Shown piece after piece: positions 6,359 to 11,601 of a DNA stretch of 11,601 nucleotides. The stretch spans positions 1-11,601 of the forward strand of contig DASSJI010000151.1 in the NCBI GenBank assembly GCA_035691285.1, read 5' to 3'. A model generated the notes under the pieces. That model was not told where the DNA came from, ran no database searches, and was given only the letters and a program-made list of their open reading frames with translations. This DNA is from DATFEN01 sp035691285 (GTDB taxonomy: Bacteria; Acidobacteriota; Vicinamibacteria; Fen-336). A program made the position numbers and the translations under genes. Every line of letters begins with the position of its first letter. Within the stretch, counting starts at the first letter, position 1.

Positions 6359-6895
6359 TCACGGGATCGGAGGTGCGCAGCTTTTGCGATCCACCTGAAC
6401 CTCATCCGACACACCGCCGCCGTCGTCTCCGGATGGACCGCCATTCGCCAGGCCGAAGTCCATCAGCTTCGAACTCGCCTTCGTCAGCATCACGTTGCCG
6501 GGCTTCAGGTCGCGGTGGATCACGCCGTGGCGATGGGCCTTGTCCAAGGCGTCGGCGATCTCGATCCCGTGGCGCAAAGTCTACTCCAGAGGCAGCGGCC
6601 TCTTCAGGCGATCTAGCAGCGTCTCGGCTCTACAAGCTCCATCACGATGTGATCGGTCCCGTCCTGTTGACCGACGTCGTGGCGTGTGCAGATGTGGGGA
6701 TGGTTCAGCGAGGAGACGACCTTAGCCTCGCGTTCGAAGCGAGCGCGAAGGTCAGGGCTCGACGACAGGTGCGACGGCAGGACCTTGATGGCGACGCTGC
6801 GATCCAGGCGCGTGTAGCGCGCGCGGTACACTTTGCCCATCGCGCCCGCGCCCAACGGAGCGAGACCTCGTACCGCCCGGCCTTCGCGCCAGACG
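6359..6895 (-). pseudogene. broken Ser/Thr protein kinase, catalytic domain fragment
   Basis: Three frames on the minus strand together give a Hanks-type kinase: GRYEV, the glycine loop LGAGAMGKVYRA, the lysine motif VAIKVLP, IVMELVE, ETLLDRLKRPLPLE, then TLRHGIEIADALDKAHRHG, the catalytic loop VIHRDLKPGNVML and DFGLA. One base is missing near 6865 (between RYEV and LAPLG) and one near 6626 (between ELVE and ETLL). A TAG at 6583-6581 replaces an expected glutamine codon. The protein also ends soon after DFG, so the activation segment and C-lobe are lost. The upstream end stops at the transposon target duplication, and the 5' part may survive at 10430-10582. Confidence 0.88.
6890..6895. repeat. 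target-site duplication, left copy (CAGACG)
   Basis: CAGACG directly abuts the left inverted repeat and recurs directly outside the right one at 10430-10435. A 6-bp duplication implies a staggered cut at insertion. Confidence 0.85.
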
Positions 6896-6923
6896 TGTTA
6901 GCGCCCAGGCTCTTTGACAGCGG
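6896..6923 (+). repeat. left terminal inverted repeat of the transposon
   Basis: Reads TGTTAGCGCCCAGGCTCTTT inward, then GACAGCGG. 21 of 28 positions match the right end, including AGCGCCCA at positions 5-12 and a TTGNCAG motif at positions 19-25 in both. A further shared motif, CGCTGTCA, lies at 6936-6943. Confidence 0.85.
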
Positions 6924-7110
6924 TTTGCTCGGGATCGCTGTCACCATCGAGTAGGGGGACGCCCTCTCGTTCCGACAGGCGGAGCATCTGCTGGCCGTAG
7001 ACGTTCCACAGGGCGCAGTCGAGGCGATCGATCAGGTAGGAAAGGGCGAGCGCTTCGCGGGCGGAGAGTTCGGGGAGTGGGAAGCGGACGATTCTGCGCC
7101 TGCGTTTCAT
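6898..7110 (-). CDS. small accessory protein of the transposon, 70 residues
   Basis: Starts at ATG 7110, overlapping the ATPase stop as ATGA, and ends with TAA inside the left inverted repeat. The protein has a basic start (MKRRRRIVRFPLP), a central helical region (LSAREALALSYLIDRLDCALWNVYGQQMLR) and an acidic tail. It has no known domain that I recognise. The coupled start and the stop placed exactly at the element end argue that it is a real, selected part of the transposon, perhaps an assembly or target factor; that role is a guess. Expression should depend on translation of the ATPase gene. Confidence 0.7.
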   Translation of the reverse strand: MKRRRRIVRFPLPELSAREALALSYLIDRLDCALWNVYGQQMLRLSEREGVPLLDGDSDPEQTAVKEPGR

Positions 7111-7901
7111 GCGGCCTCCAGATCGGCGAGGGCCTGTTGGACGGCGGCGGCCTCCACGGTTTTCTTGCCGGCCTCCATAGCGACGAGCATGGCGGCGAGG
7201 GCGAGGTTCTGGACGAGACGCGGCACACCCCGGGTGTGTTGGAAGAGGGCGGAAACGGCGTCGGCTTCGAAGATGCTCTTGCGTGCTCCGGCGGCACGCA
7301 GGTGGCGCTCGATGAAGGCGGGCATCTCCGCCTCGCTCAGCGGCCGCAGGCGGAGACGGACGCCGAGGCGCTGGGCGAGGGAGTAGTGCTGGGGCTCGTT
7401 GAGGCGCTCGCGGAGCAGTGGCTGTCCCACGAGCACGAGGGCGAAGGGGCTCTTGCGGTCGAAGTCGCCGGCGGTCATCAGGCGCAGGTCCTCGAGGGAC
7501 GCGTCGGGCATCAGGTGCGCCTCGTCCACCAGCAGGACGGTGCGTTTGGGCAGGCCGCGCAGGTGGGCGATGAAGGCGGCCGCGGTGTCGCCCTTGAAGC
7601 GGCACGAGCGCAAGCCGCTGAGGGCCGCCAGGTGGGAGATGAGGCCGAAGGGTCCGACGGTGGTGAGCGAGGTGGAGAGCACGTGGTAGCTGCCCGCGTC
7701 GAGGCCCTTGGCGAAGAGGCCGAGGGCGGTGCTCTTGCCGCAGCCGCTCTCGGCGACCAGCAGCGCGATGGTGTCCCGCGCCAGAGCGAAGCGAAGGCGC
7801 TCCAGGGTTTCCTGCAGGCCGGTGTGGCGCAGCAAGGCGGCCTCGGACGCGGCCTTGGGAAAGGGCGGCTGACTGAGGGCGAAGTGCTCTTCGAGGGTCA
7901 T
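7107..7901 (-). CDS. transposon AAA ATPase, ExeA/TniB/IstB-like
   Basis: A 264-residue ATPase from ATG 7901, supported by AAAGGAGG nine bases upstream and an ATGA overlap with the transposase stop. A longer reading in this frame exists but is only a shadow of the transposase gene. Walker A is AESGCGKS at 50-57 and Walker B is LLVDEAH at 123-129; a sensor-type strand reads FALVLVGQP. The N-terminus (HFALSQPPFPKAASEAALLRH) is characteristic of ExeA-type ATPases. By analogy with TniB, TnsC and IstB it should bind DNA in an ATP-dependent way, choose targets and activate the transposase. Translational coupling would keep its amount matched to the transposase. Confidence 0.92.
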   Translation of the reverse strand: MTLEEHFALSQPPFPKAASEAALLRHTGLQETLERLRFALARDTIALLVAESGCGKSTALGLFAKGLDAGSYHVLSTSLTTVGPFGLISHLAALSGLRSCRFKGDTAAAFIAHLRGLPKRTVLLVDEAHLMPDASLEDLRLMTAGDFDRKSPFALVLVGQPLLRERLNEPQHYSLAQRLGVRLRLRPLSEAEMPAFIERHLRAAGARKSIFEADAVSALFQHTRGVPRLVQNLALAAMLVAMEAGKKTVEAAAVQQALADLEAA

Positions 7902-9499
7902 GGCGTTTTGCCTCCTTTGGCACGCAGGCGGATCACGTGTGCCTGCAGGTGATCGAGGTAGACGTCGATGTGGAGTCGTTGCCCGAGCCGACGCTCGGCG
8001 GTCTTGAGCGCGTCGCTGACGACGGCGGGATCGAGTGGGCGGAGTTTGCGCCAGAGGGCGCTGACGCGCGTGCGCTCGTCGGCGGTGAGCACCGCTGCGC
8101 GACAGCGCGCGAGGAGCGACAGCAGGTCGGCCAGCGACAGTTCGGTGGAGGCCTGCCGTGGTCGCAGGTCCAGGGCCGACAGCTCGGCCTGGCTGCGCTT
8201 CTCGAAGTCGGCGCGTAGCAGGCCGAGGTAGTCGGTGCGCGGACCGGCCGCTGGGGGCGTGCTCTCCGGCTGGGGCGCCAGCGCTCCGGGCTTCTGCGGC
8301 ACGGCGCGCTGGATCACCCGGCCGTCGAAGACGACGAGCACGTACTCGGGCGCGAAGGGGTCTAAGAGCACGTCCACCTTTCGGCCGCGCAGCGCCGGGT
8401 CGACGAGGTAGCGGGTGGCGTTGACCTCGACCGTCGACCACTTGCGGTGTACGGTTCGGCGCTCGCGCAGGCGGAGCAGCTCGTCCACGAGCGCCATCTC
8501 GGGCGCCTGGCGAAGCGTGCTCGCGGTGGCGAATCGGTCGAGCGGTCTGGCACCGGTCTCGGAGTGGAGGTGGCGGTGATAGCGCTCGGAGAGCCAGGCT
8601 TCCCAGAAACCGTTGAGCTCGTCGAGGGTGACCGGCTCGTCGCGTTGGCGGACCTCGGCTTCGAATTGGTCCTTGAGCGTGCCGTTGAAGCGCTCGATGA
8701 CCCCGCGGCCCTCGGCACGGTAGGGTTTCGAGTGCACCAGCTTGATGTCGAGGGCGTCGCAGGCGGCGTGGAAGCGGGTGGCCTGGTAGGAGGCGCCGTT
8801 GTCCACGTAGAGCCTGACGGGCAGACCATAGGCGCCCAGCAGACGGCGAAATCCGAAGCGCAGCGCGGCAAAGTCCTCGTGCAGGTAGTAGCGGCTCTCG
8901 GGCACGAAGCGGCTGTAGTGGTCGATGAAGGCGCACAGCAGCGCGCGCTTCACGAGGTCGGCGCCGGCGCAGGGGCGCACGTAGGGACCATGGTGGAAGT
9001 CGCAGACGACCAGCTCGAAGACGGCGCTGGTTTCGATGCGGCGGAAGACCTTCTGGCCCACCTCGCGCAGCAGCCGCCGCGTGCAGCCTAGCCGCCGCAG
9101 GTGGCGGTCGAGCGTCGAGCGCGAGACCTCGCCCGGCTTGATCCGTTCCTCGCGCAGGAGGGCGTCGAGGAGGGTCTCGGTGGACCTCGAGCGCACCTCG
9201 TTGCGCAGCGCGACGGCCCGGGCCAGCACCTCCGCTGCGATGGCCCGCAGCTGGCCGCGGTCACGCCGTACGGCCGGCTGGAGCGCCCTCAGGCCGCCCC
9301 GGCGATACGCGTGCAGGTAGCGCCACAGCGTGCGCACCGTGCACCGAAACGGCCGCCCCTGTGGATCGTTGTGGGTCTGCGAAGCGATCGCGGTCAGCAC
9401 CTGTGCCACCGCTGCGTCCGACACCTCGAGCGCCTCCGCGATCAGCCGGTAGCGGAAGGCGGCGATCGCGAGCGCCGCGTCGTCGTTCTCCGACGCCAC
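7898..9499 (-). CDS. DDE transposase with rve core and Mu/TniA-type C-terminal domain
   Basis: A 533-residue protein starting at GTG 9499, nine bases after the stop of the zinc-finger gene. Residues 1-140 are helix-turn-helix-rich DNA-binding segments (VSDAAVAQVLTAIA, TVRTLWRYLHAYRRGG, SRSTLDRHLRRLG). The integrase core holds the catalytic triad Asp167 (VVCDFHHGPY), Asp233 (LYVDNGASY) and Glu269 (RGVIERFNGTL), with 35 residues between the second Asp and the Glu. A Mu-type beta-barrel domain is at about 345-402 (VNATRYLVDPALRGRKVDVL). The last ~130 residues may contact the ATPase. It should cut the element ends and join them to the target; all catalytic residues are present, so it may be active. 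Confidence 0.93.
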   Translation of the reverse strand: MASENDDAALAIAAFRYRLIAEALEVSDAAVAQVLTAIASQTHNDPQGRPFRCTVRTLWRYLHAYRRGGLRALQPAVRRDRGQLRAIAAEVLARAVALRNEVRSRSTETLLDALLREERIKPGEVSRSTLDRHLRRLGCTRRLLREVGQKVFRRIETSAVFELVVCDFHHGPYVRPCAGADLVKRALLCAFIDHYSRFVPESRYYLHEDFAALRFGFRRLLGAYGLPVRLYVDNGASYQATRFHAACDALDIKLVHSKPYRAEGRGVIERFNGTLKDQFEAEVRQRDEPVTLDELNGFWEAWLSERYHRHLHSETGARPLDRFATASTLRQAPEMALVDELLRLRERRTVHRKWSTVEVNATRYLVDPALRGRKVDVLLDPFAPEYVLVVFDGRVIQRAVPQKPGALAPQPESTPPAAGPRTDYLGLLRADFEKRSQAELSALDLRPRQASTELSLADLLSLLARCRAAVLTADERTRVSALWRKLRPLDPAVVSDALKTAERRLGQRLHIDVYLDHLQAHVIRLRAKGGKTP

Positions 9500-9508
9500 G
9501 ACACCGAT

Positions 9509-10156
9509 CTACATGACCAGCCCCAAGAGCTCGACGTGCAAGCGCGGGGATGGCTTGGTCAGCCATGCCACGATGCCCTGGCGTTCGTGCTGCCAGCACA
9601 GCAGCCGCTGCAGCCCGGAGCGACCGTCCGGCAGAGCTACCCCCCGCGCAGCGAGCACCTGGCCCAGTCGTTCCCACAGGCTCACCGCCCAGCCCGCCCG
9701 GGCGTCCATACCCGCTCCATCCGCCCGCGGCGGCGGCAGGCCGTCCGGATCGAGCCGCACCACAAGCTTGGCCACCTCGCTTCCCTCAGCCAGGCCAATG
9801 CACCAGCGAATCCACCGTCCCACGGATCGACGCGAGCAGAGATGCGTAGCGGCGGCTGCGCGTCGGCCCTCGAGCGCCGCCTGCACCACCGCGGAGCCGA
9901 CCACGTCGAGCTGGAAGGTGCGGTGCGGATAATCCCCGCCCTGGTGGACTGTCCAGCTGCCCGCTTCGCAGCGGCGATCGGAGCACCGCGCACGCCGACG
10001 CACCCGCTCGGTCACGTACTCGACTACGGCCGAAACGCCGCCCACTACTGCCGCCACGATCCGCCGCCCGTTCCACCACGCGGCAGCGCCGCACACCACG
10101 CATGGCGCCGGTCGCTCTTCGTACTTCCCTCCACGCCCTCCACGTGATACAGACAT
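9509..10156 (-). CDS. zinc-finger / helix-turn-helix protein of the transposon (DUF6431-like)
   Basis: A 215-residue protein, first gene of the transposon operon. Cys19-x2-Cys22 (CVVCG) and Cys58/Cys63 (RCSDRRC) make a likely zinc ribbon. Residues ~85-118 (VVGSAVVQAALEGRRAAAATHLCSRRSVGRWIRW, read in two parts) look like a helix-turn-helix that could recruit to DNA. The arrangement resembles proteins labelled DUF6431 that precede transposase genes; the label is from memory and less certain than the features. Possible roles are end binding, regulation or target choice. The ATG at 10156 has AAAGAGG seven bases upstream, and this ribosome site sits in a large hairpin. Confidence 0.75.
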   Translation of the reverse strand: MSVSRGGRGGKYEERPAPCVVCGAAAWWNGRRIVAAVVGGVSAVVEYVTERVRRRARCSDRRCEAGSWTVHQGGDYPHRTFQLDVVGSAVVQAALEGRRAAAATHLCSRRSVGRWIRWCIGLAEGSEVAKLVVRLDPDGLPPPRADGAGMDARAGWAVSLWERLGQVLAARGVALPDGRSGLQRLLCWQHERQGIVAWLTKPSPRLHVELLGLVM

Positions 10157-10160
10157 TGGC

Positions 10161-10231
10161 GAGCCTCTTTGCTGATCGCGTCAGGCGTGGTCCACCAAGA
10201 CACGCCGCCTGACGCGGACTTCGAGAGGCTC
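10161..10231 (-). promoter_or_regulatory. long leader hairpin that would hide the ribosome site of the transposon operon
   Basis: In minus-strand RNA, GAGCCTCT (10231-10224) pairs with AGAGGCTC (10168-10161), which contains the Shine-Dalgarno AGAGG of the first gene. Inside, GCGTCAGGCG (10215-10206) pairs with CGCCTGACGC (10187-10178) around an 18-base loop. The whole region forms one long interrupted stem. It should block translation of any transcript entering from upstream, while one started inside the hairpin would escape; the last point is inference. Confidence 0.65.
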
Positions 10232-10260
10232 TCTCTTACTTCCTGGGAGGAGGGTGCGCC

Positions 10261-10330
10261 AGCGTGTAGAGCCGTCCGCTGCGCGGTCGGCCGCTTCGCG
10301 GCCACCGCTCCGCTCCCGGCCCTACACGCT
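10261..10330. repeat. nested palindrome near the right end of the transposon
   Basis: AGCGTGTAG (10261-10269) and CTACACGCT (10322-10330) are exact reverse complements enclosing 52 bases, within which GGCCGC-TTC-GCGGCC (10289-10303) is a second perfect hairpin. The non-coding stretch 10157-10429 contains this, the leader hairpin and the end motifs. It could be a terminator of incoming transcription, a protein-binding structure or part of the transposition site. Confidence 0.55.
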
Positions 10331-10401
10331 CCCCAAGCAGCGAATCAAACCGGGGCACCATGGCTGAGGATGCCTGCCCCACCCTGACAGCGGCGACCAG
10401 T

Positions 10402-10429
10402 CTACTGACAATGAACGTGGGCGCTCACA
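10402..10429 (-). repeat. right terminal inverted repeat of the transposon
   Basis: Reads inward on the minus strand TGTGAGCGCCCACGTTCATT, then GTCAGTAG. 21 of 28 positions match the left end. A second motif CGCTGTCA lies at 10392-10385, 38 bases from the end, as at the left end (41 bases). Confidence 0.85.
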
Positions 10430-10435
10430 CAGACG
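10430..10435. repeat. target-site duplication, right copy (CAGACG)
   Basis: Exact match to 6890-6895, directly outside the right inverted repeat. The next outer bases differ, so the duplication is exactly six bases. Confidence 0.85.
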
Positions 10436-10582
10436 GACCTCGCGCGTCTCGGCGCAGCGCCGGCAGCACAGGAGCCCACACTCGAGTACGACCGTGTCCT
10501 GCAGGGACGTGCGGTTCCGGCAGCCGAAGCAGCGTTCGAGAACGGTCAGGTCAGGTTGAGCGTCCGATCCAGCCATGGCCAT
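10430..10582 (-). pseudogene. N-terminal zinc-ribbon fragment, possibly the 5' part of the split kinase gene
   Basis: Starts at ATG 10582 with GGAGA five bases upstream. About 51 residues are read before the transposon end, including CFGC, then LECGLL, then CCRRC, a plausible zinc ribbon. The frame then runs into the transposon and stops at 10322. Across the empty target site it would face the kinase fragment at 6895, but one base out of frame. Since that gene carries other frameshifts, the two may be halves of one zinc-ribbon kinase, like the intact kinase at 10918. It could also be an unrelated small gene. Confidence 0.4.
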
Positions 10583-10679
10583 CTCCGATGGCCAGAAGGG
10601 ATCGCAACGCCCGTGCCGGTTAACGCGCCTCCCGCTATCTCACTGATCTGCTTTCGAGACGTTTACGGGGCAAGGATAT

Positions 10680-10746
10680 GACCCCACCGCTCGGTGGGGT
10701 CCACGATGGCGCCAATCCCACCCGACGGTGGGTGCCCTGTGGCACC
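10680..10746. repeat. three tandem hairpins with four-base loops
   Basis: First: GACCCCACC-GCTC-GGTGGGGTC (10680-10701). Second: CCCACC-CGAC-GGTGGG (10717-10732). Third: GGTGCC-CTGT-GGCACC (10731-10746). All stems are perfect, and the first two share the CCCACC/GGTGGG core. None is followed by a T-run. They lie in the 335-bp gap between two divergent gene starts (10582 and 10918), where no credible ORF is seen. Confidence 0.6.
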
Positions 10747-10881
10747 TGTGGACGCGCCGGCGCCGGACCGGAGCGTCGCGCGACTCGGCTCTCCGTCAAT
10801 GGCTTTACACCCTGCCGCGTGGTTGTGCCGCCTACTGGGTAGCTTCAACCAAGAGGCATGCTGGCAGGGACACAGGTGTGC

Positions 10882-10917
10882 TAATATCTCTGTTACAACC
10901 CTAAGGAAAGCCGACGG
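10882..10917 (+). promoter_or_regulatory. candidate -10 box and ribosome site of the zinc-ribbon kinase
   Basis: TAATAT at 10882-10887 is an AT-rich island in GC-rich DNA and matches a -10 box well. No clear -35 box is seen, only CTGGCA 15 bases upstream. AAGGAAA lies eight bases before the ATG. Confidence 0.45.
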
Positions 10918-11601
10918 ATGCGCTGCTCCCTTTGCGGAAAGGACAACGCGCAATTCGCCAGTACGTGCGTGGGCTGCGGTGAGCCGTTGAGCTCGACGCC
11001 TCCTCTCGCCGCTGGCTCAGTCATCGCCTCCCGGTACGAGGTGCGCGAGTTCCTGGGCAAGGGCGGGATGGGATTCGTCTTCAAGGCGCGCGACCGCATG
11101 CTTGAGGAGGACGTCGCTGTCAAGGCGCTGCGCTCGGATACTCCCCTGGACGTCGCCCGACGCTTCCGCACCGAGATCAAGCTGGCCCGCCGAGTGCGCC
11201 ACCCGAACGTTTGTGCCATCCACGAGTACGGGGAGGAGCGCGAACTCCGTTACATCGTAATGGAACTGATCAAGGGTGTGGACTTGAGGGAGGTGCTTCG
11301 GACTCGCGGCCGACTGCCTCCCGCAGAGGCGACGCAGGTCGTCTCCCAGATTGCTCAGGGCCTTGAGGCCATCCATCGTCTGGGCATCATTCATCGCGAC
11401 CTCAAGACCTCGAATGTCATGCGCGATGTTCGAGGCGTGATTCACGTGATGGACTTTGGGATCGCGAAGTCGCTTGACTCTGAGGGCGCGACTGCCACTG
11501 GCGTCATCGTTGGAACGCCTGAATACATGAGCCCGGAACAGGCGAAGAGCCACAAGGTGGACCATAGGAGCGACATCTACGCTCTTGGCGTGGTCACGTA
11601 C
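10918..11601 (+). CDS. zinc-ribbon Ser/Thr protein kinase, N-terminal part
   Basis: 228 residues are visible and the frame is open at the right edge. Cys3-x2-Cys6 (CSLC) and Cys17-x2-Cys20 (CVGC) form an N-terminal zinc ribbon. A Hanks-type kinase domain starts at about 40: glycine loop GKGGMG at 47-52, Lys69 (VAVKAL), Glu86 (helix C), hinge IVMELIKG, catalytic loop HRDLKTSN at 159-166, DFG at 179-181 and PEYMSPEQ at 201-208. All residues needed for activity are present. It would phosphorylate Ser/Thr on unknown targets; the C-terminal sensor or effector part lies outside the window. Start ATG 10918 is supported by AAGGAAA eight bases upstream. Codon use is a little less GC-rich than in the left-part genes. 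Confidence 0.93.
   Translation, partial: MRCSLCGKDNAQFASTCVGCGEPLSSTPPLAAGSVIASRYEVREFLGKGGMGFVFKARDRMLEEDVAVKALRSDTPLDVARRFRTEIKLARRVRHPNVCAIHEYGEERELRYIVMELIKGVDLREVLRTRGRLPPAEATQVVSQIAQGLEAIHRLGIIHRDLKTSNVMRDVRGVIHVMDFGIAKSLDSEGATATGVIVGTPEYMSPEQAKSHKVDHRSDIYALGVVTY

Larger units (their letters stand above)
6896..10429 (-). mobile_element. complete 3,534-bp four-gene DDE transposon
   Basis: Bounded by imperfect inverted repeats (TGTTAGCGCCCA on the left, TGTGAGCGCCCA reading inward from the right) and a CAGACG target duplication. It holds four minus-strand genes in order: zinc-finger/HTH protein, DDE transposase, AAA ATPase, small accessory protein. Junctions are tight: a 9-bp gap, then two ATGA overlaps; the last stop codon is within the left inverted repeat. 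The transposase/ATPase pair places it with the IS21, Tn5053 (TniA/TniB) and Tn7 (TnsB/TnsC) type of transposition. The first and last genes are not part of those classic sets. No TniQ, resolvase or passenger gene is present. It lies inside an already degenerate kinase gene. Confidence 0.9.

Noticed and set aside
7107..8936. A 609-residue reading of the ATPase frame
   Set aside because: The upstream half is arginine/proline-rich out-of-frame translation of the transposase gene. The ATG at 7901 has a strong Shine-Dalgarno and an ATGA overlap.
8447..9320. Plus-strand ORFs opposite the transposase
   Set aside because: No ribosome site or domain; the DDE triad on the other strand explains the coding signal.
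10385..10410. TGTCA at 10410 as the right end of the transposon
   Set aside because: It resembles Tn402-type ends, but no matching left end or target duplication exists. The pair 6896/10429 has both, and the TGTCA is the internal shared motif.
1..11601. CRISPR array
   Set aside because: No regularly spaced direct repeats of suitable length were seen; the only long direct repeat is the tRNA att pair.

Overview
The window is GC-rich (about two thirds G+C or more by eye) bacterial chromosomal DNA. Zinc-ribbon Ser/Thr kinases, a SulP-STAS-cyclic-nucleotide fusion and a membrane AraC regulator suggest a soil-type lineage such as Myxococcota, Acidobacteriota or Rokubacteria. No marker gene settles this. 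A tRNA-Lys gene near base 5107 divides the window into a core-like left part and an accessory right part.

Left part (1-5040): the 3' end of a SulP anion transporter with C-terminal STAS and cNMP-binding domains; a convergent aldo/keto reductase; a small secreted protein; a seven-helix membrane AraC-family regulator, possibly preceded by a 47-residue hydrophobic ORF; a divergent FabG-like short-chain dehydrogenase; and a 64-residue zinc-ribbon protein. Strong palindromes, possibly REP-like, lie between the secreted protein and the AraC gene and run into the AraC 3' end.

Attachment-site region (5107-6122): an intact tRNA-Lys(CTT) gene. Its last 45 bp, from the anticodon loop to the encoded CCA, recur exactly 940 bp downstream. 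Between the two copies is only an antitoxin/toxin pair (AbrB-like and RelE-like) on the minus strand, with no integrase. This looks like a toxin-antitoxin micro-island, or the edge of a larger island using tRNA-Lys as its attachment site.

Transposon region (6359-10582): a broken Ser/Thr kinase gene (two frameshifts and a nonsense codon) is cut by a complete 3,534-bp transposon at 6896-10429. The element has imperfect terminal inverted repeats (21 of 28 positions identical), a shared subterminal motif and a 6-bp target duplication (CAGACG). It carries four tightly packed minus-strand genes: a zinc-finger/HTH protein, a DDE transposase with a Mu/TniA-type C-terminus, an ExeA/TniB-like AAA ATPase and a 70-residue accessory protein. 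Genes 2-3 and 3-4 overlap by ATGA, and the last stop codon lies inside the inverted repeat. In read-through transcripts the ribosome-binding site of the first gene would be buried in a long hairpin, suggesting protection against expression from outside promoters. I did not recognise this combination as a named insertion-sequence family; it is the best candidate here for an undescribed system.

Right end (10583-11601): a structured intergenic region with three tandem four-base-loop hairpins, then the start of an intact Ser/Thr kinase with an N-terminal zinc ribbon, cut off by the window end.
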